This document shows, one piece after another, positions 39,542 to 51,848 of a stretch of 64,000 bases of DNA (position 1 is the stretch's first letter; every line of letters begins with the position of its first letter). The DNA lies in assembly GCA_001661245.1 (NCBI GenBank), contig KV454017.1:585909-649908 (forward strand), in the 5' to 3' direction. The translations under genes and the position numbers were made by a program. A model generated the notes under the pieces. It was not told the origin of the DNA. It made no database searches and saw nothing but the letters and a program-made list of their open reading frames with translations. The DNA is from Pachysolen tannophilus NRRL Y-2460 (lineage: Eukaryota; Ascomycota; Pichiomycetes; Alaninales; Pachysolenaceae).

Positions 39542-41878
39542 TTAGAAAGTGGCAGTAAAAGATTCAGCAGCTGATTTCAATTTAGCCAATAATTCATCAG
39601 TAAGTACACCACGTTCTCTAACGGCTTCCAAAACTTCAGGTTGGTTAGATTTTAAGTATGCTAAGAAAGAACTTTCAAATTCGGCAATTCTTGCTAATGG
39701 AACGTTATCCAAGAAACCGTTAACACCTGCGTAAATGATTGGAACTTGTTCTTCAGCAGCTAAAGGAGAATATTGACTTTGTTTTAACAATTGGGTCAAT
39801 CTTTCACCTCTAGCTAAAGTTTGCTTTGTTGAAGCATCCAAATCTGAACCGAATTGAGCAAAAGCAGCAACTTCTCTATATTGAGCCAAGAAAAGTTTTA
39901 AAGAACCAGAAACTTGTTTCATGGCCTTAACTTGAGCAGCAGAACCAACACGAGAAACTGATAAACCAACGTTAATAGCTGGTCTAATACCTTTGTAGAA
40001 TAATTCAGATTCCAAGAAAATTTGACCATCAGTGATGGAAATAACATTGGTTGGAATATAAGCAGAAACATCACCACCTTGAGTTTCAATAATTGGTAAA
40101 GCAGTTAAAGAACCACCACCTAATTTATCATTCATCTTAGCAGCTCTTTCTAACAAACGTGAATGCAAGTAAAAGACATCACCTGGGTAAGCTTCACGAC
40201 CTGGTGGACGTCTCAATAACAATGACAATTGACGGTATGCAACAGCTTGTTTGGATAAATCGTCATAGACAATTAAAGCGTGTCTTCCATTGTCTCTGAA
40301 CCATTCACCAATAGCACAAGCAGTGAATGGAGCAATATATTGTAATGGAGCAGCTTCTGAAGCAGTAGCAGCAACAATGATGGAGTATTTAAGAGCATCG
40401 TGTTGTTCTAAAGTTTGAACTAATTGAGCAACAGTGGAACGTTTTTGACCAACAGCAACGTAAACACAGTATAACTTCTTCTTTTCATCTGAACCATTGT
40501 TCCATCTCTTTTGGTTTAAGATGGTATCTAAAGCAACAGCAGTCTTACCGGTTTGACGATCACCAATAATCAATTCTCTTTGACCTCTACCAACTGGGAC
40601 CAAAGCATCAACTGATTTCAAACCAGTTTGCATTGGTTCAGAGACAGATTGTCTTGGTAAAATACCTGGAGCCTTAACTTGAGCTCTTGTATGACCTGAA
40701 GCCTTAATTGGACCTTTACCATCAATTGGGTTACCTAAAGCATCAACAACTCTTCCTAATAAAGCTGGACCAACTGGAACATCAACAATCTTACCAGTAC
40801 GCTTAACAATTTCACCTTCTTTGACTAATCTATCTGAACCAAACAAGACAATACCAACTTGACCTGGTTCCAAGTTTAAAGCCATACCTTTAACACCTGA
40901 AGCAAATTCAACCAATTCTTCAGCTTGACAGTTGTTTAAACCGAAAACACGAGCAATACCATCACTAGAGAGATAAAAAAAATTCAATTGTTAGTAATTT
41001 GCAAGAGAAAAACAGACAACATACAGTAATAATGATTTAATCAGTCAATCAGTCAATCGCTCTATCAATCAGTACATTATCTCAACTTCTAGTACAATAC
41101 TATTTTGTACTGAAATCTCCAATTAATCTGGTTATGAGAAATGAACACTTTTAATTGGACACCCGCGAATTTTTTCATTTTTTTTTTTTCATTTTTTCAA
41201 AATTTTTTTTTTTGATATTTTTTTCCACGAACAAATCACTGCCTGAGTTGAATGAAAGTGTGCCAGCTAATAATATTGTGTACTAAACGACAAGCTCATT
41301 TCCAGATAGGAAACAACCTTACCGTTTGTAAAAGCACAATTGACATTCATTGGCTGATTGATTGAATCTCAATTGATGATTGAGAAGAAGCATATAAAAA
41401 AAAAGAAAAAAGATACATACCCGACGGATAAAACTCTACCTGTTTCGTTTAAATTAGCTTCATCAGAGACACCTCTAATTTTTTCTTCCAAGATAGATGA
41501 AACTTCAGTTGGCGCTGGTTTAGCAGAAGCGTATGATCTAACTGAAGCAGCCATTAATGGACGAGCCTATTTAAAATAATTATAATTATAATTGTAAATT
41601 GTTAGTAAATCTTCAAATTATATGAATAATCAACAAAAATATAAGCGCCCATGACAATTAACTGTTTAATCAATTGATTGATCAATCAATTGATTAAACA
41701 TTCAATTGTCATGATGAATTGGCTCATAATAAAATAATATAAAATATTTTAATTGATTAATTAAAATCAAATTTAAAAAATTTAAATTAAAACTTACAAC
41801 TCTTGGAATTAAACGAGCAACATTAACAGCAATAGCTGAACGAGCAGTAGCTCTAGCAAATGAACGTGCTGAAAGCAT
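39542..41878 (-). CDS. ATP1: F1-ATPase alpha subunit, three exons
   Basis: Non-catalytic nucleotide-binding alpha subunit of mitochondrial ATP synthase. Exons: 41878-41798 (presequence [27 protein letters not shown]), 41566-41421, 40964-39542. Introns: 41797-41567 (GTAAGT...ATAG) and 41420-40965 (GTATGT...CTAG). Phases join to give 549 residues against 545 in S. cerevisiae. Exon 2 ends in [22 protein letters not shown] once spliced. The P-loop [46 protein letters not shown] and the alpha-subunit arginine-finger region are intact. The N terminus is a classic Arg/Ser/Ala mitochondrial presequence. No CTG codon was noticed, as expected for a highly expressed CUG-clade gene. Confidence 0.97.
41650..41713. 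repeat. 64-bp inverted repeat in ATP1 intron 1
   Basis: The centre lies between 41681 and 41682. The inner 38 bp (41663-41700) is a perfect loopless palindrome. The arms extend to 32 bases each with only two mismatches, the outer ends being CATGACAATT and AATTGTCATG. In RNA it would form one long hairpin within the 231-base intron. Confidence 0.9.
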
Positions 41879-43393
41879 CTTTATTCTATATTATACTATC
41901 ACTAAAATTAATACACGAATATTATATATTCAATTTTTCTTTCTTGAATATAAAATAAAAGGTATAGTATATAATTGATGATGATAATTTTTTTTTTCTA
42001 TTTAAAATAAATAGTATTAAGAGAAATAAATTCCTTAACCAAAAAAAAAAAAAAAATTAACAAAGATTTCCTTGACCAAAATTTTTCAGAAATTATCATT
42101 GAGGAAAAAAGTTGAATTTTGGTTGGCCAATGAATACTTAGAGTGTTCAAAAGGTTAGGCGGCACTTGTGTGGCACTTAATTGTTTATATGCGTGTAGGG
42201 GGAAAAAAAAAATCTAAAAGTAACGAAAAGTAATTGTTGTTGTGGCCTGTAAGACAAAAAAAAAAAAAAAAAAAAAAGAGCCGGCCGGTCCCTCGGATAT
42301 TTCGCTCGCAATTTGTAAAGACAGGGTAAACCAAAAAGTACAAAACATACCCAAAAAAAATATTAACAGCGCATCGCGTATTTGACGCAGACTTAACTGT
42401 AGCGCATTACGTTTCCTAATACCATATCACTAAACAGTAACCAGCAGTAGAGTAGACAGACTACTACTCTATACTGCTGTTAATGTTTGTTTTATAGTCG
42501 TTTTTGTTTTGATCCTAGCTGAACGACTAACAACTTTCTATATATATCAATTTTTGACTTGACGGTGGTGAACTTTAGCAAGATTCAAGTCTATAGATTA
42601 CTGGGTTATTGTTTCGTCGTTATTTTTTTTTTTTTTGTTTTCGGGATCAGATTTTAAACCAAGTAGATTGATTATTTAAAAAGTAGTAGATCAAGTAAAA
42701 CTTTTTAAAAATTCAATTTGTATATATGTATGTATAGAATGGGTTACCCATAGAAAAACTTTAATTGTAATCAATTGCATCGCAATTAAAGTAAATTTTT
42801 TTGGTTACTAAGAGCCTTTCAATCATATAAACTCGGATCTCTGTTCAGTTCAGTTCTGTTCAATAATCGACCAAATAATATGTAAGTTCTCTAAGTATTA
42901 GCTCTTCAAGTATCTACTATACATACATGCATGCATTTTTAGCAAGAATCTTATTCTGAAATAGAGTAAGTAGTGCAGCACAAACCATAAAAGTCAGAAA
43001 AGGAAAAATTATTTTTTTCATTCTTTGTTTCCTTAAAAAAAAAAAAATTGGCAGAAACAAAAACAAAGAGAAAAAAAAAAACATTAGAGATTTCACGTGT
43101 CGACAAGTGTTTTCAATTTCACAGCGAAAAATAACAACAGGTTAAGTAAAGCTCAAGGAAAACTTGGTAACAAATATATATATTATATTATATAAATATA
43201 TATGTGTACTATAAGAACGTTGAAGCTTATTTATTTGGATACAAGAGAATAAAGAAGTGTGAGACAAGTATCATTGTTCTATCAATTGATAAAATTTATT
43301 TGATCCAAGAATATTTAGGATTCTAAAACTATTCTTGATCTTTTGATAGTATATTGTTATTTTCTCTAGTCAATTTTTTATATTGATTCAAAA
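41879..43393. promoter_or_regulatory. ATP1-COP1 divergent intergenic region
   Basis: About 1.5 kb without a gene that I can support. TTGGCCAAT (42124-42131) contains CCAAT in both directions, a candidate HAP-complex site about 250 bp upstream of ATP1, which suits a respiratory gene. A GC-rich patch (GCCGGCCGG) lies near 42282, two AGCGCAT words at 42368 and 42401, and an imperfect hairpin CAGCAGTA...TACTGCTG around 42442-42479. A TATAAATATATATG stretch near 43190 may serve COP1. Confidence 0.4.
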
Positions 43394-46300
43394 ATGAAAT
43401 TATTGACAAAAGTATGTTTTGCCAACGGCGCTTATTTTAAAAAAACAAATTATTTAAACAATTGATTACTAACATATCTTAAACAGTTTGAATCCAAATC
43501 TTCAAAGGCAAAGGGTGTTGCTTTTCATCCGAAAAGGTTAGTATTTTTTAATTTTTTTTTTTTTTATATGATCTAGTCACATATATAAACGTTTATCGTT
43601 TATATAATTAAGTTGGTTAATTTACGTTTTACTAACAAAAAAAAAAATTTTTTTTTTCTATTAAGGCCATGGATATTGGTTACTTTGTACTCTTCAACCA
43701 TTCAGTTATGGGATTACAGGATGGGGACATTGATTGATCGTTTTGAAGAACATGATGGACCTGTTAGAGGTATTGATTTCCATCCAACTCAACCAATTTT
43801 TGTTTCTGGTGGTGATGATTATACCATTAAAGTTTGGTCGTTACAAACAAGAAAATGTATGTTCACATTAACTGGACATTTGGATTATATTAGAACTGTT
43901 TTCTTTCATCATGATTTACCTTGGATTATATCTTGTTCTGATGATCAAACAATAAGAATTTGGAATTGGCAAAATCGTCAAGAAATTGCATGTCTTACTG
44001 GTCATAATCATTACGTGTTTTGTGCAAAATTCCATCCAACTGAAGACTTGATAGTTTCAGCTTCATTGGATCAAACAGTAAGAGTTTGGGATATCTCAGG
44101 TTTGAGAAAGAAACATTCTGCTCCACAAGGTAGAATTAGATCTTTTGAAGATCAACTTTCAAGATCAAATATTCCACAACAAGATATTTTTGGTAATACT
44201 GATGCTGTTGTAAAATATGTTTTAGAAGGCCATGATAAGGGAGTCAATTGGGCAAGTTTCCATCCAAGATTACCTTTGATTGTATCAAGTGGTGATGACC
44301 GTTTGATCAAATTATGGAGAATGAGTGATACTAAAGCTTGGGAAGTGGATACATGTAGAGGTCACACAAGTAATGTTCTTGCAGTAGAATTTCATCCACA
44401 TGAAGATTTAATTATCTCGGTTGGTGAAGATAAAACAATTAGAACTTGGGATTTGAATAAGCGTACCCTGGTTAAACAATTCAAGCGTGAAAATGATCGT
44501 TTTTGGACAATAGCTGCTCACCCAACTATGAATTTGTTTGCTGCATGTCATGATTCAGGTGTTATGGTTTTCAAATTAGACAGAGAAAGACCAGCACATG
44601 CTGTTTTCCAAAATAAATTAATCTTTGTTAATAATGAAAAACAAGTTCAAATGTTTGATTATGATACTGAAAGAGAAACTTTACCAATGTTATCTTTGAA
44701 AAAAATTGGAAAACCTTGGACAAGTATTAGAACCTTGTCTTATAATCCAGCAGAACGTTCCATTTTGGTTTCTGTTGGTGATAATAATGATAATTCAATT
44801 TATTGTTTAACTCCATTGCCAAAAGATGTAACAGGTGCTATTGAACCAAGTGACTTGCGTCAAGGAGAAGCTAATTTTGCTTGTTTTATTGCTCGTAATA
44901 GATTTGTCAGCTACTCTAAGGCAACACAAATGTTAGAAGTTAGAGATTTGAACAATTCAACAACAAAATCAATAAAATTAGATTCTTCTGTTAAAGACGT
45001 TGTATATGCTAGTCCTGGTACTGTTTTATTGTTAAAAACTTCAAGTGTTGTTCATTACGATGTTCAACAAAAAAAAGAATTATCAGAAATTCAGGTTAAT
45101 AACGTTAAATACGTTTCCTGGTCCAGTGATGGTCAACATGTTGCTTTATTATCAAAACATACCGTTACCATTGCTTCCAAGAAATTAGAATTGATTACCT
45201 CATTGCATGAGACAATTAGAATTAAAAGTGCTGCATGGGATGACACTGGTGTATTAATTTATTCAACTTTGAATCACATCAAGTACACATTGTTAAATGG
45301 AGATAACGGTATCATAAAGACTTTAGAAAATACTTTATATATCACAAAAGTCCAAGGTAAGAGTTGTTACTGTTTAAACCGTAATGGTGAAGTTGAAATC
45401 ATTAGAATAGATCCGACTGAATATCGTTTCAAAAAAGCTCTTGTTAACAAAAATTTCACTGAAGTCTTACGTATTATCAAGAACTCCAACTTGGTTGGTC
45501 AAAATATTATTGGCTACTTGGAAAAGAAAGGTTATCCTGAAATTGCATTACAATTTGTTGAGGATCCAGAAACTAGATTTGAATTGGCCTTAGAGTGCCA
45601 TAATTTGGAAGTTGCTTTAGATGAAGCCAGAAAATTGGCTACTCCAACAACATGGGGAAAATTAGGAAAAGAAGCTTTGACTCAAGGTAATGTCGAAATT
45701 GTAGAATTGGTTTACCAACAACAGAGATTATTTGATAAATTGTCCTTTTTATACCTTATTACTGGTAATATTGAAAAATTGACTAAAATGCAAGAAATTG
45801 CAGAACATCGTGGTGATTTATCTTCGGTTGTACAAAACTCTATTTATTTAAATGATATTGAAAAAAGAATTGAAGTTTTCGTTCAAGCTGGAATGTTCCC
45901 ATTTGCTTATATGACAGCGAAGACAAATGGTTTAGATGAATTAGCAGAAAAAATTTTAGTTAATTCTAGTGTTTCAGCTAGTGATATAAAATTACCAGAG
46001 CTAGGAGAAAAGCCAAAATTACCTCAACCAGTATTGACAGCAGGTAATTGGCCATTAAAGAAGTCTTCATTATCATTCTTTGAACAAGCATTAATTGGCC
46101 AAGTTGAGAACTTGACATTAGAAGAACCATCCACGACTGAAGGTAAGGAGTTTGCTGATTCTGCAGCAGATGCATTTGGCTCTGAAACTTACTTTGAAGA
46201 TGATGAAGCTTTGGAAGAGGATAACGGTTGGGATCTTGATGATGATGATCTTGATGTTGGTGATGCTGACAAGGATGAAGCCATAGATATAGCTGAAGAA

Positions 46301-47230
46301 GCTGGAGTTAATATTGGATCAAGTGAAATTGGGCATTGGATAAGAAATTCACGTAGTGCTGCTGGTTTTGTTGCTGCTGGTTCATTTGAAACTGCAGCGC
46401 AATTATTGAACAAACAATTGGGTATTGTAAATTTCGAACCATTACGTTCACGTTTCTTAGAAGTCTACCAAGCATCCAAGTTGTATGTTCCAGCTACAGA
46501 AGGATTAGGACCAATCAAAGCATACATTCGTTCGGATGTAGAGGAAGAATCTGAAAAGAAATTCTTTCCTTTCATTCCAGGATATGACGGATTGGAAGCT
46601 AAATTGCATGAAGGTTTCAAACAGTTTCGTGCAAATAAATTAGAGGAGGCAATAGAAAATTTCCGTGAAATTATATATACTGTCGCAATCATAGCTGTTC
46701 CATCGAAGGATGAAGAAGAAAAATGCAGAGAGATTTTGAATGTATGTCGTGAATATATTCTTGGTCTTTCAATCGAATTGGCTCGTCGTGCTTTACCACA
46801 AGATGATATTAAGCGTAATTTAGAATTAGCTGCATATTTCACAAGGGCTAAATTACAACCTGCTCACAGGGTGAATGCCTTACAAGTCGCCATGTCTCAA
46901 TGTTTCAAACACAAAAACTTTAGATCAGCTTCATTTTTCGCTGCTGAATTTTTGAAAATAGTTTCATCGGGACCAAGACTGGAACAGGCAAATAAGATTA
47001 AGACAAGAGCTGATGCAGTTTCAACGGATGCAATTGAATTAGATTTTGATCCATTTGCTGATTTTGACATTTGTGCATCAACTTACACCCCAATCTATAA
47101 AGGATCAGCTTTCGTAACAGAAGCTTTGTTAGGAACTAAATACCAACCAAGTGAAAAAGGTAAATTATGTGAAATTACAAAAATCACCAGCATCGGAGCT
47201 CCTGCTTCAGGTTTACGTATTATTCAATAG
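43394..47230 (+). CDS. COP1: COPI coatomer alpha subunit, three exons
   Basis: Alpha-COP of the COPI coat, binding KKXX cargo for Golgi-to-ER retrieval. Exons: 43394-43411 (MKLLTK), 43487-43536 ([16 protein letters not shown]), 43666-47230. Introns: 43412-43486 (GTATGT, branch CTAAC, AACAG) and 43537-43665 (GTTAGT, branch ACTAAC, TTAAG). The joined start [43 protein letters not shown] is nearly the yeast sequence. The protein has 1210 residues against 1201. The N-terminal WD40 propellers (about 1-310 and 320-600) carry the KKXX-binding site. The alpha-solenoid and the C-terminal COPA domain (ending GAPASGLRIIQ) follow. The acidic stretch (about 875-905) is typical. Confidence 0.97.
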
Positions 47231-47631
47231 ACAATTTCCCAACCATAAAAGAAAAAAAAACAAAAAAAAAGAAGAAAAATACATAAAAAAAAAAAAAAAA
47301 CTAACATCATAATAGTTTGAGTATTAGAAAAAAATGAAATCAGGTTTTTTTTTTTTTTTTTTAATTTACAAAAATACACGTTTGTCCGCTTTTGAGTTTT
47401 GTTAATACCTGGTACCTTAGTATTAGATATTTTTATCTTTATTTTCTATTCCATTTTTTATCTTATTTTATTTTTTTTTTTTTTGTAGTCTCTTTTATCA
47501 AGTTTATTCATTTTTATTAACAATGTTTTGAAGTTATCGCTATATTCAAATGTAGAACTCGTCTAATAAAAAAAAAAAAAAAAAAAAGTAACAATACATA
47601 TTAAGAAATATATCATAAAGATTTTTTTAAA
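47231..47631. other. Convergent 3' region COP1/JHD1
   Basis: 401 bp dominated by A and T homopolymers (18-20 base runs near 47347 and 47569), consistent with 3' ends of both genes. No gene seen. Confidence 0.4.
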
Positions 47632-49245
47632 CTATTTTACTTTCAGTTTTTTGACTTTATTGCTTGGAGAAACATCTTCAGTTTTAATTTTCCTTTTAAG
47701 ATATTCACCATTACTTTTATTCCCATTAGTTAATTCTTTGTTATGATTTATACTGTCTATCCATTTTTCCAAATCATTAATAAATTGACTAATAGATCCA
47801 ATTACCCCTGTTGGAATTGAATTTTTCAAAACTTGTTTAAAATTCTTATTACTATTTGTTTTCTTAGTTGTTTCTGAGTTAGAAGATTCAGTTTTTGTTG
47901 GATACAATTGGTTATATTGGATTTTATAGAAATTCAATAAAGCTTTTAAAGAATCAATTTCATCATTTGATAATTTTCCAGTATCCCCATTTTTCAAATA
48001 ATTGTAACCTACTAACCACATTATTCTATTAAAATTAGGAAATTTATATTTTTCAGGAACTTTTGTTATTTTTTCAATTTCAAAAATTTTTAAATGAGTA
48101 TTAATTGAAGAAACAGTCAAGAAGTTCCCACCAATAACCACACTATCCTGTGCAGTATATACCGAATGAATCCATCCACTAGGTAAAATTAACAAATCTC
48201 CAGCTTCAATATCAATTTTTAAGCCATTATTCAAGTAATAATAATCTTCACCATCTTTATCTAAAAATTGTTGTTGTTCAATTGGTTTTATCAAATCACC
48301 AAACCAAGTAGAATTTTGATTATCATTAAGACACCAATTTTCATAAGATTTTAAATTATCCAGAGTTGGAGGATACATTATAAAACTTTTATAACCTTTT
48401 AAAACTGTATAATAAACAGATGTTCCACCAAAATCAATATGAAAATCTGTAAAAGAATTTTTAACTGACATTAAACAATATTTTGAAACTTTTGGTTTAA
48501 TATCTATAATACCGGCAGAATAAAGTTCATTTACTACATCTATAGATTTGATAAAATTTGGTATATCAATCAAATCATTTAATTCAGTATCAGAAAATTC
48601 CAAACTAATGACATTTCTAATACGATCTCTATCTTCAAAAGGTTTATTGTAATAATCTCTCCAATGTCCCAAATTCCAACTTGTACTATTATTTTGTGTA
48701 AGAACATCCATGACTTCAACTGGTCTATCTTCTCCAATAACTTTAGTAATATCAGAAACACTCATTTGTGGGAATTTTAAATTTAATTTACTTTTATTTT
48801 TGGGGAAAATATTTGGATTAATTCTTTTAATTAAAATTGGTTTTTTCGAATGATATTTTTGAATTAAATTTTCAATATAATTATCATCTAGTTTATTAAA
48901 TTGATCTTCTTCAATAATATGTACTAATTGATCAAAAGGTTTATCATTTTCAAAATTAATAAAACGTTCAATATGACGATGCATATCTTTAGATCTTAAC
49001 TCTTCACCATTATTTAAAGCAACATAATCAATTTTCTTTGCATTTCTTGTTGATTTCCTCTTAAGCACCGAGGGATTATCAGCATCACAATTAAAACAAT
49101 GATATTCACTTATCAAGCTCGACTGGAAAGAACTCATTTTCAAACAATCAATATGATACCACTGACCACATATAGAACATTGTATCCAATTAATAACAAT
49201 AGATTCTTTCTCACTGGTACATAAAGGACATTCATCAAGCAGCAT
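47632..49245 (-). CDS. JHD1: JmjC histone H3K36 demethylase (PHD + JmjC)
   Basis: 537 residues. An N-terminal PHD finger (about 5-55) shows the Cys4-His-Cys3 pattern CPLC...CSICGQWYHIDC...YHCFNC. The JmjC domain (about 195-385) has the Fe(II)-binding H-x-D in FTDFHIDFGGTSVYYTVLKGYKSF and the distal His in LPSGWIHSVYT. Architecture and length match yeast Jhd1 (492) of the KDM2 class, which removes methyl groups from H3 Lys36 using 2-oxoglutarate. The C-terminal tail is Lys/Ser-rich and probably nuclear-localising (KRKIKTEDVSPSNKVKKLKVK). The second codon is CTG. Confidence 0.93.
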   Translation of the reverse strand: MLLDECPLCTSEKESIVINWIQCSICGQWYHIDCLKMSSFQSSLISEYHCFNCDADNPSVLKRKSTRNAKKIDYVALNNGEELRSKDMHRHIERFINFENDKPFDQLVHIIEEDQFNKLDDNYIENLIQKYHSKKPILIKRINPNIFPKNKSKLNLKFPQMSVSDITKVIGEDRPVEVMDVLTQNNSTSWNLGHWRDYYNKPFEDRDRIRNVISLEFSDTELNDLIDIPNFIKSIDVVNELYSAGIIDIKPKVSKYCLMSVKNSFTDFHIDFGGTSVYYTVLKGYKSFIMYPPTLDNLKSYENWCLNDNQNSTWFGDLIKPIEQQQFLDKDGEDYYYLNNGLKIDIEAGDLLILPSGWIHSVYTAQDSVVIGGNFLTVSSINTHLKIFEIEKITKVPEKYKFPNFNRIMWLVGYNYLKNGDTGKLSNDEIDSLKALLNFYKIQYNQLYPTKTESSNSETTKKTNSNKNFKQVLKNSIPTGVIGSISQFINDLEKWIDSINHNKELTNGNKSNGEYLKRKIKTEDVSPSNKVKKLKVK

Positions 49246-49578
49246 CGTAAACCAAAACGTAAAATCTCTAAAATACCATCAACAATAATATCAAACCAAT
49301 TCTCCTTTTTCTACGATAATACCAATACCAATAATACTAATCATCATCATCATCATCATTTATTATTATCAAATCTATCTTCGTCCTCATTTCTATACGA
49401 CAATTCAATTTTCTTTGGAGAAAAAACGGTCGTGTGAAACTTGACAGAAATTTTGATGATTTTTTTAAATTTTTGAAAATTAAAAAAAATTTTGTTGAAG
49501 ATGAAGGGAACCAACCAACCAACAAAGTTGATATTTTTTTAATAAATAATTTCATCTATAGATATAGCTTGATCAATC
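49246..49578. promoter_or_regulatory. JHD1-RSM18 divergent intergenic region
   Basis: 333 bp. It contains a short TCA microsatellite (around 49342-49357) and AT-rich runs near RSM18. No clear regulatory site identified. Confidence 0.35.
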
Positions 49579-50226
49579 ATGTTTATGAGAAGAAGGGTTA
49601 TTAGCGAGAAGAGAAGGTTGTTTGGGACATTTTCTTCTTGCTTGCTTGGGCAAAAGGGGAAAAATCCGGCAGTTATAGCTGATACTGGAAATGGCACTGG
49701 TTCTGGTTCAAGTAGTGGTGCTGGATTAGTAGATAGAGGAACTATTACTTCAAATGATTGGATTCCAGAAAGAGGATCATCTGGGAAATTGATTAAAGAC
49801 ACATTTAGCGAGTACAGAGAAAGAGAAACAAGAATAAAAAAAGTTAATATAAGTCCAAAATTCGTGAAGCAATTTGGAAATTTTCAAACTTATGATCCAT
49901 TTGATTTTTCAATTGCTAAATTAAATTTAGAAAATAGACAAAGACAAGAAAAATCACGTTTTGTATCGCAACCAAAAAATATTAAGAAGAAGGATATTTT
50001 TACATCAAAAAATCTTAATCCATTAGATTTTTATTGTTCTCCAGTATTTTTGTCAAATTTCTTGACTTCATCAGGTCAAATCTTACCTCGTGAACAAACC
50101 AATTTAACATTGAAAAATCAAAGATTATTAGCAAAGGCTATAAAGAGATGTAGAGCCATTGGTTTAATTTCAAACGTTTCAAGAGATGTTTCTGTATTAC
50201 CTTCAGTTATTCAAAAAGGTATATGA
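49579..50226 (+). CDS. RSM18: Mitochondrial ribosomal protein bS18m (Rsm18)
   Basis: Small-subunit mitoribosomal protein of the bacterial S18 family. 215 residues. The C-terminal S18 core is clear: NPLDFYCSPVFLSNFLTSSGQILPREQTNLTLKNQRLLAKAIKRCRAIGLI (about residues 146-198), with the G-x-I-L-x-R and K-N-Q-R-x-L-A-K-A-I-x-R-x-R signature. The N terminus (MFMRRRVISEKRRLFGTFSS) is Arg-rich and amphipathic, as in a presequence. It is longer than S. cerevisiae Rsm18 (138) owing to an N-terminal Gly/Ser-rich extension. Confidence 0.93.
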   Translation: MFMRRRVISEKRRLFGTFSSCLLGQKGKNPAVIADTGNGTGSGSSSGAGLVDRGTITSNDWIPERGSSGKLIKDTFSEYRERETRIKKVNISPKFVKQFGNFQTYDPFDFSIAKLNLENRQRQEKSRFVSQPKNIKKKDIFTSKNLNPLDFYCSPVFLSNFLTSSGQILPREQTNLTLKNQRLLAKAIKRCRAIGLISNVSRDVSVLPSVIQKGI

Positions 50227-50321
50227 ATACTTTGTATATAGTTTACTGCACCCACCTTGTATTTATATATATATATATATATATATGCAAATCAAAAATA
50301 AAAAATAAAATAAATATATAT

Positions 50322-51848
50322 TTAGTGAAAATTAGGTCCTTTCAATGTGATATAAACATCTGTACCTATACCTTCGTATGTTTGTAATTTTAAATCACCA
50401 CCAAACATTTCTGCATAAATTTTACTTAAAGGTAAACCATAACCCATACCGGCAATTAAATTTGCCCCATCGTCCAGATTAGCTCCATTATTGAAAACAC
50501 TATAGTTTTCATCTTGCTCGGATTTATCTGCAACAGCATCTTGAACTGTAGTAAAAGAAAATTTGAAAAGGTTTGATAAAATCTTATTAGGTATTCCTTT
50601 CCCTTCATCTCTTATTCTTATTTCTAATATTGATGGTGAACCAGTATTTTTACACAAAACTAAAGATATACGAATTGGATCTTTGACTTTATTTTCCAAA
50701 TGTGCTCTTGTAGAATTTTTCAATAATTCTTGTAATATATATTCTAAATGTGTAGAAATATAAGGGAAAATCATTACTTCTCTTTCACTAATTTTTGAAA
50801 GTGGAAATTCATCATGTTTAAGAACTTCTTTTAAAGAATTTGTAACTGTAGTATCTAAAATCACTGGAACTTTTTCATCATATTTCATTGAACTTAAATC
50901 TCCCACAAAATCAGAAACCAGCTTTACTAAATTGATAACATTTAAATTTTTTTCAATCAAACCAATACTTTCAATAGAACCTGATGATTCTTGAACTTGT
51001 TGAGATAATAATATATGATGTCTACAAATCATTCTTAATAGAATTCTTTCCCTTAAATGCGTATTTAAAAATAACTCTTCGCTTTCATAAAATTTAAATT
51101 CTGAAATATCTTTAAAACCTTCAGAAAGAATTGGTAAATTATTTGAATGAAGATCAATGATTTCACTCAAATTTTGACAAAAAAGCTTATTTGTTTCCAT
51201 ATCCGTAATCTTAAAAGTAGAATAAAAATCTAATGGTCTCAATCCACCAAAGGAAATATTATCAATTTCTTTCTGTTCATCTATAAAAGTTAACAATTTG
51301 GCAAGACTTTCTAAATACATCTTGTAAATACTAGAAATATTTGGATTAAGAACAACAATAAATGGAAGCTTTCTAAATTCTTTGATTCTTCTGCAAATTA
51401 AAATTAATAAATTTTGTAAAGCTTCATTTGAACTTTCTAATAACATTCTATCAAGTGCCTTATTACTGTCAATATTTTCCACTCCATTGAATGCCAGTAA
51501 ATAGTCTAAGGAAATTGGTGGTAAAGTATGATCCGCTAATTCATTGATTAAACTAACTAAGGATGATCTGATTAAATGCTGTGTCTCCATAGACATCGAA
51601 GATGCTAATTCATGATAAAGATTATTCCCCTGTGAAAATGAAGAAGTCGAATAATTATGGATCGAATTCCTTAGTGGGCTTCGAGCCTTTGACTTGTTTT
51701 GTTCCTGCTGCAACAACGACAAAGAAGCATTATTCATAAATCTTGTCAAGTGTATACCACTACCATTAACACCATTATGACCTGACAAAGCTCCTCTACT
51801 GCTTGGACATCTCGAAAGAATCTTTATATAAGAAAGATTTTTAGTCAT
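50322..51848 (-). CDS. PKP2: Mitochondrial pyruvate dehydrogenase kinase (PDK/BCKDK family)
   Basis: A GHKL-fold protein kinase that inactivates the PDH complex by phosphorylating E1 alpha. 508 residues. ATP-lid motifs are present: N-box ELLKNSTRAH (near residue 380), G1 box IRDEGKGIPN, and G2 box AGMGYGLPLSKIYAEMFGGDL. The N-terminal regulatory four-helix domain of mitochondrial kinases includes RPLDFYSTF. Arg/Ser-rich residues 1-80 suggest a presequence. S. cerevisiae has two paralogues, Pkp1 (394) and Pkp2 (491). The length favours Pkp2, but I cannot separate them firmly. Confidence 0.88.
   Translation of the reverse strand: MTKNLSYIKILSRCPSSRGALSGHNGVNGSGIHLTRFMNNASLSLLQQEQNKSKARSPLRNSIHNYSTSSFSQGNNLYHELASSMSMETQHLIRSSLVSLINELADHTLPPISLDYLLAFNGVENIDSNKALDRMLLESSNEALQNLLILICRRIKEFRKLPFIVVLNPNISSIYKMYLESLAKLLTFIDEQKEIDNISFGGLRPLDFYSTFKITDMETNKLFCQNLSEIIDLHSNNLPILSEGFKDISEFKFYESEELFLNTHLRERILLRMICRHHILLSQQVQESSGSIESIGLIEKNLNVINLVKLVSDFVGDLSSMKYDEKVPVILDTTVTNSLKEVLKHDEFPLSKISEREVMIFPYISTHLEYILQELLKNSTRAHLENKVKDPIRISLVLCKNTGSPSILEIRIRDEGKGIPNKILSNLFKFSFTTVQDAVADKSEQDENYSVFNNGANLDDGANLIAGMGYGLPLSKIYAEMFGGDLKLQTYEGIGTDVYITLKGPNFH

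Noticed and set aside
40965-41797. snoRNA inside the ATP1 introns
   Set aside because: No paired C and D boxes in the sense strand and no H/ACA layout that I can see; only a palindrome in intron 1.
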